Source of the DNA: Azospirillum sp. OGB3
GTDB taxonomy: Bacteria > Pseudomonadota > Alphaproteobacteria > Azospirillales > Azospirillaceae
Reading direction: 5' to 3'
Assembly (NCBI RefSeq): GCF_014192915.1
Contig: NZ_JACHYN010000008.1
Span: 56,126-120,125, forward strand
Length of the DNA stretch: 64,000 bases
This document shows, piece by piece, positions 17,839 to 26,062 of this stretch. The first letter of the stretch is position 1. The number at the start of each line of letters is the position of its first letter. The position numbers and the translations under genes are program-made. The notes under the pieces were generated by a model, which was not told the origin of the DNA, searched no databases, and saw nothing but the letters and a program-made list of their open reading frames with translations.

Positions 17839-18990
17839 TCACTGCATCTCCATCGCGGCGAGGGCCGCCAGTTCGCGTTGCCGCCGCTCGGCATGATGCC
17901 GTGCCGCGGTGGCGCTGGGCCCCTCCCCGAACACCGTGCAGACCGGCTCGCCGCACCCGATGACGGTCGGCGCCGACGGCCGGTCGGCGGTCCAGGCCGG
18001 CCAACGCCGTCCGGTCTCGATCCGGATGGGCGCGTCGGCGTAGAGCACCGCCGCTGCGTGGCATCCCGACAAGGCCGGCAGGCGATCGGGAAGGCGCCCG
18101 GCGCAGGCGTCCAGGTGAAGGCCAAGCAAGGGCGGCAGCGGCGGGCGGTCGAAGACGTCCAGCGTCGCGCCCGGTCGCGGGTTGATCTCCAACAGATGGA
18201 CGGCCGATCCGGTCACCAGGAAATCGGCGCTGTTCAGTCCGACCAGCTCGAACGCCGCCGCAAGGCGATTGATCATGGCGGGCAAGGTCGGGGTCCACCG
18301 TTCCGGACAGCGCCACGGTCCGGCCGCCCCGCCGTAGCGGTAGGGGCTTGCTGCGGTCGGCGCGGTCCACTGCCGGCTCAGCCCGACGACGACGGCGCGG
18401 TCGCCGTCCGCGAGGAAGAGGACCGACACGGCATGGCCGGCGACACGGCGCTGGACGTACCAGCCCGGCTTGGCCTGGGCGTCCGTCGCGGCGGTGATGT
18501 GCGCGCCACCGCTGCCGCCGATCCGCTTCCGCAGATGGACGCCGGGCGATCCGTCCAAGGCCGGCGCGACCGTAGGATGGGAAATGCCGAGCCGGTTCAG
18601 GGCGGCGGCGAAGCGGAACGGGTCCTTGACGCGCGCCACCACCTCGGCCCGGTTGCCGAGCAGCGGGCGGTCTTCCGCGAGGGCCGCCAGAAGCGCCGGA
18701 TCATCCTCGAAGCCGGCGCCGTAGACCAGTGGCAGGCCGCGCAGATCGATCCGCGCCAGGGAATCCCGAAGGTGGCCGGATTCCAGGCGCAAGGCGTCGG
18801 AGGGCAGGCGCAGACAGGACTCGGCGAGCTGTCTAGTGTCCAGATCGGCGAACAGATCGATGGCCGCCGGCCGCCGGCCGGCGCGGCGGGCGGCGGCGGC
18901 CAGTGCCCGCGCCGACAGGGCCGCGACGACGATGTCCGGCCCCTCCGCCACCGTGTCAGCCGGCGATCTGGCGGGCGGCGTCGTAGGCAT
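17839..18990 (-). CDS. ATP-grasp protein of the H4MPT cluster (COG2232-type)
   Basis: 383 residues. The N-terminal part is A-A-R-R-A-G-R-R-P-A-A-I-D-L-F-A-D-L-D-T, then an ATP-grasp core with Q-R-R-V-A-G-H-A-V-S and the metal-binding end L-L-E-I-N-P-R-P-G-A-T-L-D. Proteins of this group are predicted carboligases found beside mtdB and mch in methylotrophs; the substrate is not known. It is the third ATP-grasp enzyme of the island. The proposed ATG (18990) overlaps the end of mtdB by 35 bases; a later start would still leave the core intact. Confidence 0.75.
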   Translation of the reverse strand: MPTTPPARSPADTVAEGPDIVVAALSARALAAAARRAGRRPAAIDLFADLDTRQLAESCLRLPSDALRLESGHLRDSLARIDLRGLPLVYGAGFEDDPALLAALAEDRPLLGNRAEVVARVKDPFRFAAALNRLGISHPTVAPALDGSPGVHLRKRIGGSGGAHITAATDAQAKPGWYVQRRVAGHAVSVLFLADGDRAVVVGLSRQWTAPTAASPYRYGGAAGPWRCPERWTPTLPAMINRLAAAFELVGLNSADFLVTGSAVHLLEINPRPGATLDVFDRPPLPPLLGLHLDACAGRLPDRLPALSGCHAAAVLYADAPIRIETGRRWPAWTADRPSAPTVIGCGEPVCTVFGEGPSATAARHHAERRQRELAALAAMEMQ

Positions 18991-19852
18991 CGCAGAAATC
19001 CAGATACACCGCCGTCTTCGCCGTGGCGAGGCGAGTCAGCAAGGCGTGCTGCACGCGGAACTTGACGGCGCCGACCGCCAGCGCGCCGACGCCGACGCCG
19101 CGCCCGCCGGGAAGCGGCGTGCCGTTGTCCTTGGCGCCGACTCTTTCGATCCCGGACGGCGGAACCGCGTTGATGTCCGCCGCAACCAGCAGGCGGCCCG
19201 CCGCGGCGAGGTTGCGCGCCGACAGGATCTGCACGCCGGCCCGCCCGCAGCCGAACACCACCTCGGCATCGGCGAGCAGCGCCTCCCGCGCCGCGTCGTC
19301 GGGCGCGTCGGCGCAAGCCAACTCCACCCCGAAGCGCCGCCGGAACTCGGCGGCCTTGGGCTCCACCCCCGACAGGCCGCGGTGGCTGACCAGGGTGACG
19401 CGGGCGCCGGCCAGCGCCGCGATCACGGCGGCAATTCCGCCGACCACGCCGGTCGCGCCGAACACCTTGAGGGTCAGCCCCTTGATCCCGTCCGGGTGGC
19501 TGCGGCGCAGGGCGCGCTCGACGACGGCGACCATGGCGCCGGCTGTGGTGAAGGCGCCCGACGGATCGACCATGACCGAGATGGTGAAGGGCGCGAACAT
19601 GGCCTTCCGGGCGGCGTCCATCATGTCGAGCGCCAAGACCGCGTCGCGCCCGCCGATGAACAGCCCGGTGCGCGCCGCGTTCGCCGGGTCGCGGGAAAAC
19701 ATGGCGTCCTGGGTGATGCCGGTGACTTCCTCCAGCGCGACGCCGGTGTAGGGGAACAGGGGGCCCATGCCGGCGTCCGCCGCCATGTTGACGTCGAAGG
19801 GGCTGACGTGCTTCAGCGGCGTCAGCATGTGCAGAACGTAGGGTGCGGCCAT
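18956..19852 (-). CDS. mtdB: NAD(P)-dependent methylene-tetrahydromethanopterin dehydrogenase MtdB
   Basis: 298 residues. It oxidises methylene-H4MPT to methenyl-H4MPT. It starts H-M-L-T-P-L-K-H-V-S-P-F-D-V-N-M-A and has the nucleotide-binding loop F-G-A-T-G-V-V-G-G-I-A (about 137-147), matching the MtdA/MtdB group. The complete H4MPT context argues for MtdB over the folate-linked MtdA. The start ATG 19852 has a clear GGAGG 6 bases upstream. It follows the RFAP synthase gene by 34 bases and overlaps the next ATP-grasp gene. Confidence 0.92.
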   Translation of the reverse strand: MAAPYVLHMLTPLKHVSPFDVNMAADAGMGPLFPYTGVALEEVTGITQDAMFSRDPANAARTGLFIGGRDAVLALDMMDAARKAMFAPFTISVMVDPSGAFTTAGAMVAVVERALRRSHPDGIKGLTLKVFGATGVVGGIAAVIAALAGARVTLVSHRGLSGVEPKAAEFRRRFGVELACADAPDDAAREALLADAEVVFGCGRAGVQILSARNLAAAGRLLVAADINAVPPSGIERVGAKDNGTPLPGGRGVGVGALAVGAVKFRVQHALLTRLATAKTAVYLDFCDAYDAARQIAG

Positions 19853-19886
19853 CGCGCGCCTCCCGCTTGGCTCGGGGGTGGAGGGG

Positions 19887-20882
19887 TCAGGAGGCCCGCA
19901 GCACCACCCGGTCGGTGGTGGATTCCAGAGTCGCGCCGTCGTTGCGGCCGCGGGCCAGATGGAAGTCCAGCGCGGACCCCGCCCAGCGGCGCCGCGCCTC
20001 CGCCAGCAGGGCCTCGGCCCGTCGGGCGTCGCCGACGATGGCGAAGCCGGTGGGCCCCCAGGACGTCTGTCCGACGCCGGGAATGCCCTCGGCCTCCAAC
20101 CATGCCAGCGCCTCGGCGACCAGGGGGCTGGTGAAGCGCCCGCCCTGGACCGGGGCGAAATGGTCGCCCACCGTGCGTTGCAACTCACCCACCGCCCGCC
20201 CGAAACGGTCGGCGTCGCCCTCGATCAGCGCCGGAAGGGCCGCCATGACGATCAGGCGGCAGAGATGTCCGGCCCGCTCCGCCGGAAAGGGCGGCAGCGC
20301 CTTGAAGGCCTGCAGCTCGGCGGTGCCGTGCAACCCCTGGCCGTCGCGGTGCAGGATGAGCAGCACGCGCCACGCCTCCGGGAAGGGCAGGCGAGCGACG
20401 ATGGGCGGCGGCGCGTCGTCCGGCCCGCGGCCACCATCCAGGATGACGCCGCCCTTCTCGAAGGCGCCGATCCCGATGCCGGAGCGGGCGCCGCGCTCCA
20501 GCTCCGCGGCGAGGCGGCGCACCGTCGAGGGCCGCCCGTGCAGATGCGCGAGCGCGGTGCCGACCGCCAGACCAAGCTGGGTGCCGGACCCCAGCCCGAC
20601 ATGCTCGGGAATGGCCTCCTCCACCGTCAATTCGGCGCGGGCCGGCCAGCGGAAGCGGTCGCAGACCGCCCGCGCGGCCTTCAGCGCGCGCTCCGCCGAC
20701 GGGCCGCTCGCGCAGAGGCGGTCGGACGGGCGCGCCCGCAGGGTTGTCGCCATCCCGTCGAGCGTCAGCCCCAGGCTGCCGAAACGGCGGCCCAGGCCGC
20801 CGTTCATGTCGAGAAAACCCAGATGCAGGCGCGCGGGCGCCGTGATCCTCAACTCCGTGACTTCATCGACGCCGAGTGGCAT
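19887..20882 (-). CDS. Beta-ribofuranosylaminobenzene 5'-phosphate (RFAP) synthase, MptG-like
   Basis: 331 residues of the GHMP kinase-like superfamily. A-P-A-R-L-H-L-G-F-L-D-M starts the fold, and P-E-H-V-G-L-G-S-G-T-Q-L-G (about 91-103) is the GHMP phosphate loop in the form seen in RFAP synthases, which have G-S-G-T-Q in place of the kinase motif. It condenses PRPP with 4-aminobenzoate or hydroxybenzoate, the first committed step of methanopterin biosynthesis. First gene of the minus-strand unit leading to mtdB, mch and fae, divergent from the PCD-fhc unit. Confidence 0.9.
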   Translation of the reverse strand: MPLGVDEVTELRITAPARLHLGFLDMNGGLGRRFGSLGLTLDGMATTLRARPSDRLCASGPSAERALKAARAVCDRFRWPARAELTVEEAIPEHVGLGSGTQLGLAVGTALAHLHGRPSTVRRLAAELERGARSGIGIGAFEKGGVILDGGRGPDDAPPPIVARLPFPEAWRVLLILHRDGQGLHGTAELQAFKALPPFPAERAGHLCRLIVMAALPALIEGDADRFGRAVGELQRTVGDHFAPVQGGRFTSPLVAEALAWLEAEGIPGVGQTSWGPTGFAIVGDARRAEALLAEARRRWAGSALDFHLARGRNDGATLESTTDRVVLRAS

Positions 20883-21015
20883 GAGGACCTCACTCGTTTA
20901 AGGAAAGTTGCGTCGTTCTTTTGGTCATGATAATCTTGCGTTAAAAAAAGACCCCGATCCAATAGTATATACCTCTTCGGGGTGAGGACTGTTCGGTCAC
21001 TTCGGGGAGGAAGAC
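20883..21015. promoter_or_regulatory. Divergent promoter region between H4MPT synthesis and fhc units
   Basis: This 133-base gap is AT-rich. It contains a 7-bp inverted repeat ACCCCGA (20951-20957) / TCGGGGT (20977-20983) flanking a TATA-like tagtatat, a T/A-rich stretch near 20940, and a second CTTCGGGG at 21001-21008 just before the ribosome binding site GGGGAGGAAG of the plus gene. It probably co-regulates both transcription units; the inverted repeat could be an operator. No factor can be named. Confidence 0.55.
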
Positions 21016-21393
21016 ATGACCGCGGTTCAGGAAACCACCTATTCCGATACGGAAATCGCTGAGCGACTGCAGCAAATATTGCCGCGGTGGCGGTTCGAGG
21101 ACGGCTGGATCCGGCGGAAGTACAAGACGAACAGTTGGAAGGGCACCCTGATGGTGATCAACGCGGTCGGCCATCTGGCCGAGGCGGCGTGGCATCACCC
21201 GGACCTCACCGCCTCCTACGCTTGGGTCGAGGTGCGGTTGAAGACCCATTCGGCCAAGGGCATCACCGACAAGGATTTCGACCTCGCTCGCAAGATCGAG
21301 GAGGTCATCCAGTGGCAGCCCACCCGCGACGGCGGCGCGCTGGAGGGAACGCCCAAAGACGATCCGCGCTTCGCCTACATCAAGTACGACTGA
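21016..21393 (+). CDS. Pterin-4a-carbinolamine dehydratase-like protein (PCD/DCoH fold)
   Basis: 125 residues. The PCD signature is present: W-R-F-E-D-G-W-I-R-R, V-I-N-A-V-G-H-L-A-E-A-A-W-H-H-P-D-L, then Y-A-W-V-E-V-R-L-K-T-H-S-A-K-G-I-T-D-K-D. The catalytic H-H-P is intact, and the D-K-D-F-D-L-A helix is typical. Classical PCDs recycle the hydroxylated pterin of phenylalanine hydroxylase. As first gene of the fhc unit, 4 bases before fhcB, a role with H4MPT or its hydrated adduct is more likely (inference). Good ribosome binding site GGAGGAAGAC. Confidence 0.88.
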   Translation: MTAVQETTYSDTEIAERLQQILPRWRFEDGWIRRKYKTNSWKGTLMVINAVGHLAEAAWHHPDLTASYAWVEVRLKTHSAKGITDKDFDLARKIEEVIQWQPTRDGGALEGTPKDDPRFAYIKYD

Positions 21394-21397
21394 CGGC

Positions 21398-22699
21398 ATG
21401 GCGAGCGAGCGGCCAACCCCTCCCGTCGCGCGACCCGTCGTCCATCGTGACGTCGTGTGCCCGTTCTGCGGCCTTGGCTGCGACGACCTGATTGTCGAGG
21501 AGGAACCGCCTGCGACGCTGGCGGTGTGCTCCACCGATTGCCCGGTGGCGCGCGAACGGTTTTCCCGCACGCCGGCGGCGGAACCGCCGCGCGTCGCGGG
21601 CGTCCCGGTGCCGCTGGCGGAGGCCCTGGAGGCTGCCGCCGCGGTGCTGGCGGCGGCGCAAGCACCGCTGGTGGCCGGTCTCGGCACCGACGTCGATGGC
21701 GCGCGGGCCGCCCTGTCGCTTGCCGAACGGCTGGGGGCGGTGGTCGATCACGCGCTGTCTGACGGGCTGTACCGCAATCTGGCGGTGCTCCAACGGACGG
21801 GCTGGATCGCGACGACCCTGGCCGAACTGCGCAACCGCTGCGATCTGCTGCTGCTGGCCGGACCGGACCCGGCGGCGCTGCACCCACGCCTCTTCGAGCG
21901 CTGGGTGGCGCCCGCGCCGGCCTTCCAGACGCCGCCGTCGCGCGAGGTGGTGTTTCTGTGCGGCGAGCCGCTGGACGCCACGCGGGTCACGCTCTCGGGT
22001 CTTCCCGTCACGGTGCTGGCCGGTGACCCTGCGAAGATTGGGGAGGCGGCGGCAGCGCTGGCCGCGGCCTTAGCCGATCCGTCCCGTGTTACGGGAGCCG
22101 CCGGCATCGCCGCGGAGGACATCGCCGCCCTGGCGGAGCGGGTGCGCAAGGCGCGCTACGCGGTCGTGGCCTGGGCCGCCGCCGCCTTCGAGGCGCCACA
22201 CGCCGACTTGACGGTGGAGCGGCTGGTCCGCCTTGTGCACGACGCGAACCGGCACACCCGCTGCGCCGGCCTGCCGCTGGCCGGGCACGACAACGTGGTC
22301 GGGGTCAACCAAGTCTGCACGTGGCGCTTTGGAGTGCCCTTGCGCACATCCCTCGCCGGAGGGGCGCCGCTGCACGATCCCCACCGCTTTGCCTGGACGC
22401 GCTATGGGGCGGTGGCGGACGCCGTCGTCTGGGTGTCCGCCTTCCAGCCGGAGGTGCCTGCCTTTTCAGCGGGACAGACTGTCATCGCCCTGGCCCCGCC
22501 GGGAACGGTTTTCGCCGACGAGCCGGCGGTGTTCATTCCCGTCGGGACGCCGGGCATCGATCATGCGGCCCACGTCTTCCGCAGCGACACGGTCGTCGCC
22601 CTGCGCGCGCGGGGCCTCATCGACCGTGGTCTGCCGGACGTCGCGGCCGTGCTGGCGGCCATCGCCGGGACTCTGCCGCAGGAGGCTCCCGCATGCTGA
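21398..22699 (+). CDS. fhcB: Formyltransferase/hydrolase complex subunit B (formylmethanofuran dehydrogenase B homologue)
   Basis: 433 residues related to molybdopterin-binding FwdB/FmdB. The N-terminal cysteine motif C-P-F-C-G-L-G-C-D-D is present, with more cysteines in A-V-C-S-T-D-C-P-V-A. In methylotrophs the Fhc complex does not oxidise formylmethanofuran but hydrolyses it; FhcB is regarded as a catalytically inactive structural subunit. The gene overlaps fhcA by 7 bases. Length is close to other bacterial FhcB proteins. Confidence 0.9.
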   Translation: MASERPTPPVARPVVHRDVVCPFCGLGCDDLIVEEEPPATLAVCSTDCPVARERFSRTPAAEPPRVAGVPVPLAEALEAAAAVLAAAQAPLVAGLGTDVDGARAALSLAERLGAVVDHALSDGLYRNLAVLQRTGWIATTLAELRNRCDLLLLAGPDPAALHPRLFERWVAPAPAFQTPPSREVVFLCGEPLDATRVTLSGLPVTVLAGDPAKIGEAAAALAAALADPSRVTGAAGIAAEDIAALAERVRKARYAVVAWAAAAFEAPHADLTVERLVRLVHDANRHTRCAGLPLAGHDNVVGVNQVCTWRFGVPLRTSLAGGAPLHDPHRFAWTRYGAVADAVVWVSAFQPEVPAFSAGQTVIALAPPGTVFADEPAVFIPVGTPGIDHAAHVFRSDTVVALRARGLIDRGLPDVAAVLAAIAGTLPQEAPAC

Positions 22700-24342
22700 C
22701 GAAACTCGCCGGGGGGCGCGTTTACGACCCGGCCAACGGGCGCGACGGCGCGGTGGGCGACCTGTTCGTCCGGGACGGGCGGATCGTCGCCGATCCCGGA
22801 CCCGGCGCCGCCCCGGACGAGGTCCATGACCTGTCCGGGCGGGTTGTGATGGCCGGCGCCATCGACATCCACAGCCACATCGCCGGCGGAAAGGTCAACA
22901 TCGCGCGCCTGCTGATGGCGGAGGAGCATCGCCCGACGGCGGAGGGGCCTTGCGGTTGCGGCGGCCTCGCCACCCCGTCCACCCACGCCACGGGCTGCCG
23001 CTACGCCCAGATGGGCTACACGGCGGCCTTCGAGCCAGCGATGCTGCCGAGCAACGCCCGCCACGCCCATCTGGAGATGGCGGATATCCCGCTGATCGAC
23101 ACCGGCGGCTATCTGGTGCTGGGCAACGACGACCTGCTGCTGGAGCTTCTCGCCTCCGGCGCCGGGGAGGAGGCGGTGGCCGATTACGTCGGCTTCATGC
23201 TGAACGCCACGCGCAGCCTCGCCGTCAAGGCGGTGAATCCCGGCGGCATCAACGCCTTCAAGTACAACCAGCGCCGCCTCGACGTGGACGAGACCGGTCC
23301 CTTCCACGCCATCACGCCGCGCCGCATTCTGACCGCTCTGGCGGGGGCGGTGCAGCGGCTGGGCATCCCGCATCCCCTGCATCTGCACGGCTTCAACCTC
23401 GGCGTGCCGGGCAACGTCGAGGCGACGCTCGACAGCATCGCGGCGGTCGATGGCCTGCGCCTTCACCTCACCCATGTGCAGTTCCACGCCTATGGCGCGG
23501 AGGGCGACCGGAAATTCTCCTCCGCCGCCGCGCGGGTGGCGGAGGCGGTCAATCGCCGGCCCAACATCTCGGTGGATGTCGGGCAGATCATGTTCGGCCA
23601 GACGGTGACCGCGTCCGCCGACACCATGGCGCAGATGAACAACGCCGGGCTCGCCCACCCGAAGAAATGGGTGATGATGGACATCGAATGCGACGCCGGC
23701 TGCGGCGTCGTGCCCTTCCGCTACCGCGACAAGGCCTTCGTCAACGCGCTGCAATGGGCGATCGGGCTGGAGCTGTTCCTGCTGATCGAGGACCCCTGGC
23801 GAATATTCCTCACCACCGACCACCCCAACGGCGCGCCCTTCACCAGCTATCCCGAGCTGATCCGCCTGCTGATGGACCGCGACCACCGCCTCGCCCACAT
23901 GGCGGAGCTGCACCCGGCGTTGCCGGAACACACCATCCTGGGATCGCTGACGCGCGAATATTCGCTGGGCGAGATCGCCACCATGACCCGCGCCGCCCCG
24001 GCGCGCATCCTGGGCCTGACCGATCGCGGCCATCTCGGGCCGGGGGCGGTCGCCGACATCACCGTCTACACCGACCGGCCGGACCGCCGCGCCATGTTCG
24101 AGACACCGGACCTCGTCTTCAAGGACGGCCGCCTGATCGTCCGCGACGGCGTGGTGGTGGCGCTGGTCCAGGGGCGCACGCATGTGGTGGAGCCCGCCTA
24201 CGACCCGACGATCGAGTCCTGGATGGCGCGCCGCTTCGACGAGCGCATGGGCCAGCGGCTGACGCATTTCCGCATCGCGGAGGAGGAGATCCGCGGCGGC
24301 AACGGCCTGCTCCGCCACGCGTGTCAGCCGGGGGCCTTCTGA
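22693..24342 (+). CDS. fhcA: Formyltransferase/hydrolase complex subunit A, formylmethanofuran hydrolase
   Basis: 549 residues of the amidohydrolase superfamily. The metal-binding H-x-H is H60-S-H62 in A-I-D-I-H-S-H-I-A-G-G-K-V-N. Further family marks: H-L-H-G-F-N-L-G-V-P-G-N, H-L-T-H-V-Q-F-H-A-Y-G, and D-H-P-N-G-A-P-F. In Fhc it releases formate from formylmethanofuran, the last step of formaldehyde oxidation over H4MPT. The ATG at 22693 overlaps the fhcB stop; its own stop overlaps the fhcD start by one base. Confidence 0.95.
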   Translation: MLTKLAGGRVYDPANGRDGAVGDLFVRDGRIVADPGPGAAPDEVHDLSGRVVMAGAIDIHSHIAGGKVNIARLLMAEEHRPTAEGPCGCGGLATPSTHATGCRYAQMGYTAAFEPAMLPSNARHAHLEMADIPLIDTGGYLVLGNDDLLLELLASGAGEEAVADYVGFMLNATRSLAVKAVNPGGINAFKYNQRRLDVDETGPFHAITPRRILTALAGAVQRLGIPHPLHLHGFNLGVPGNVEATLDSIAAVDGLRLHLTHVQFHAYGAEGDRKFSSAAARVAEAVNRRPNISVDVGQIMFGQTVTASADTMAQMNNAGLAHPKKWVMMDIECDAGCGVVPFRYRDKAFVNALQWAIGLELFLLIEDPWRIFLTTDHPNGAPFTSYPELIRLLMDRDHRLAHMAELHPALPEHTILGSLTREYSLGEIATMTRAAPARILGLTDRGHLGPGAVADITVYTDRPDRRAMFETPDLVFKDGRLIVRDGVVVALVQGRTHVVEPAYDPTIESWMARRFDERMGQRLTHFRIAEEEIRGGNGLLRHACQPGAF

Positions 24343-25241
24343 TGCGGCTCAACGGCGTCCACATCGAGGACACCTTTGCCGAGGCCTTCCCCATGCTCGG
24401 CACGCGGCTGGTGATCACCGCCGACACGCCGGCCTGGGTGCAGGCGGCGGTGGTCAGCATGACGGGTTTCGCCACCTCGGTGATCGCCTGCGGCTGCGAG
24501 GCGGCGATGGAGCGCCCGCTGCCACCCGAGGAGACGCCGGACTCCCGGCCCGGTGCCGCAGTGCTGCTGTTCGCCATGTCGAAGGCGGAATTGGCGAAGC
24601 AGGTGGCGCGCCGCGTCGGGCAATGCGTGATGACCTGCCCTGGGACGGCCTGCTACGCGGGGCTGCGGGAGGGGGCGCCAATCCCGCTCGGCAACGCGTT
24701 GCGCTATTTCGGTGACGGCTGGCAGATTGCCAAGCGGGTTGGGTCCCGCCGCTATTGGCGCATCCCGGTGATGGACGGCGAGTTCCTGTGCGAGGCGGCC
24801 ACGGCTGCGGTCGACGGCGTCGGCGGCGGCAACGTCATCATCCTGGCGGCCGACCGCCGCGCCGGGCTGGCGGCGGCGCAGGCCGCGGTCCTGGCGATCC
24901 GTGACGTTCCGGGCGCCATCCTGCCCTTTCCCGGCGGAGTGGTCCGGTCCGGTTCCAAGATCGGCGGCAAGTACAAGGGCATGATCGCCTCCACCAACAC
25001 CGCCTTCTGCCCGACCCTGCGGGCGGCGGTGCCGGTCTCGCTGGTGCCGGAGGGGGTGGAATCCATCCTCGAACTGGTGATCGACGGGGTGAGCGAAGCG
25101 GCGGTCGCCGCCGCCATGCGCGCGGGCATCGCCGCGGTGGCGGAGCTGGGCGCCGCAGGTGGCGTGGTGTCGGTCACCGCCGGCAATTACGGCGGCAAAC
25201 TCGGCCGTTACCAGTTCCATCTCCACGAGGTGATGGCATGA
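24342..25241 (+). CDS. fhcD: Formylmethanofuran:tetrahydromethanopterin formyltransferase
   Basis: 299 residues, the usual Ftr/FhcD length. It starts M-R-L-N-G-V-H-I-E-D-T-F-A-E-A-F-P-M and has S-M-T-G-F-A-T-S-V-I-A-C-G-C-E-A and G-A-I-L-P-F-P-G-G-V-V-R-S-G-S-K-I-G-G-K-Y, all Ftr landmarks. It moves the formyl group from formyl-H4MPT to methanofuran inside the Fhc complex. One-base stop/start overlap with fhcA and 4-base overlap with fhcC point to tightly coupled, stoichiometric synthesis. Confidence 0.95.
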   Translation: MRLNGVHIEDTFAEAFPMLGTRLVITADTPAWVQAAVVSMTGFATSVIACGCEAAMERPLPPEETPDSRPGAAVLLFAMSKAELAKQVARRVGQCVMTCPGTACYAGLREGAPIPLGNALRYFGDGWQIAKRVGSRRYWRIPVMDGEFLCEAATAAVDGVGGGNVIILAADRRAGLAAAQAAVLAIRDVPGAILPFPGGVVRSGSKIGGKYKGMIASTNTAFCPTLRAAVPVSLVPEGVESILELVIDGVSEAAVAAAMRAGIAAVAELGAAGGVVSVTAGNYGGKLGRYQFHLHEVMA

Positions 25242-26062
25242 GCAGCCTTGTCCTCACCACGCGGGATCCTTCCGGTCCGCCGATCGACATGACCGGCGTC
25301 CTGCCCGAACGGCTGTTTGAGGGTGGGCGGGAAGCACTGGCCGGGCTGATGCTGGTCCGTGGGCGGGGGCGCCATCGGCTGGATACGCTGTTCAAGCTGG
25401 AGGACGGTGGCCCTCCCGGCACCCTGGTCTTGCATCCCGGCAGTGCGGTGCTCGACGGGGTGGGGACCGGCATGACCGCCGGGGAACTCCGGGTTGAGGG
25501 GGAGTGCGGCGCCTACGCCGGCAGTGCCATGCGCGGCGGCACGCTGACCGTCTCGGGGAACTGCGGCGCCTTCGCTGCGGCCGGGATGGCCGGCGGGAAC
25601 CTGCGCGTCGCGGGCGATGCCGGCGATTTCCTGGGGGCGCCGCTGGCCGGCGGCACGCGTGGCATGAGCGGCGGTTCCGTCGTCGTCGCGGGCAACGCCG
25701 GGGACCGCGTCGGCGAGCGGATGCGCCGCGGCCTGATCGCCGTTCACGGCCGCGTGGGGAGCCTGTGCGGCGCCCGGATGATCGCTGGGACCATAGTCGT
25801 CGGCGCCGGTTGCGGTCCCGATGCAGGGCAGGCCATGCGGCGCGGCTCCATCCTGCTGCCCCAAGCGCCGGCGTCCGTTCCGTCCGGCTTCGTCGACGGC
25901 GGCATGAACGACTGGCTGTTTCTGGACCTGATGCGGAAGGAGCTGATCGATGGCGGGGCTTGGCCCAGTGGATTCCCAACCGGCGGAACCCGTGCCCGGC
26001 GCCTTATCGGCGACCGGTCGACGGGAGGGATTGGAGAGATGCTTATCGTGTCGGAGGTCTAG
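25238..26062 (+). CDS. fhcC: Formyltransferase/hydrolase complex subunit C (FwdC-like beta-helix)
   Basis: 274 residues with the repeating G-x-(x)-G-x-x-M-x-G-G pattern of the FwdC/GXGXG beta-helix (for example C-G-A-Y-A-G-S-A-M-R-G-G and C-G-A-F-A-A-A-G-M-A-G-G), about residues 75-210. It is the scaffold subunit of Fhc. ATG 25238 overlaps the fhcD stop. Its last 113 bases overlap the next gene if that gene uses the ATG at 25950. Confidence 0.92.
   Translation: MSSLVLTTRDPSGPPIDMTGVLPERLFEGGREALAGLMLVRGRGRHRLDTLFKLEDGGPPGTLVLHPGSAVLDGVGTGMTAGELRVEGECGAYAGSAMRGGTLTVSGNCGAFAAAGMAGGNLRVAGDAGDFLGAPLAGGTRGMSGGSVVVAGNAGDRVGERMRRGLIAVHGRVGSLCGARMIAGTIVVGAGCGPDAGQAMRRGSILLPQAPASVPSGFVDGGMNDWLFLDLMRKELIDGGAWPSGFPTGGTRARRLIGDRSTGGIGEMLIVSEV

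Noticed and set aside
16708..19065. 785-codon plus-strand frame opposite mch and the ATP-grasp genes
   Set aside because: It runs antisense to well-identified genes and through an intergenic repeat fragment; no domain.
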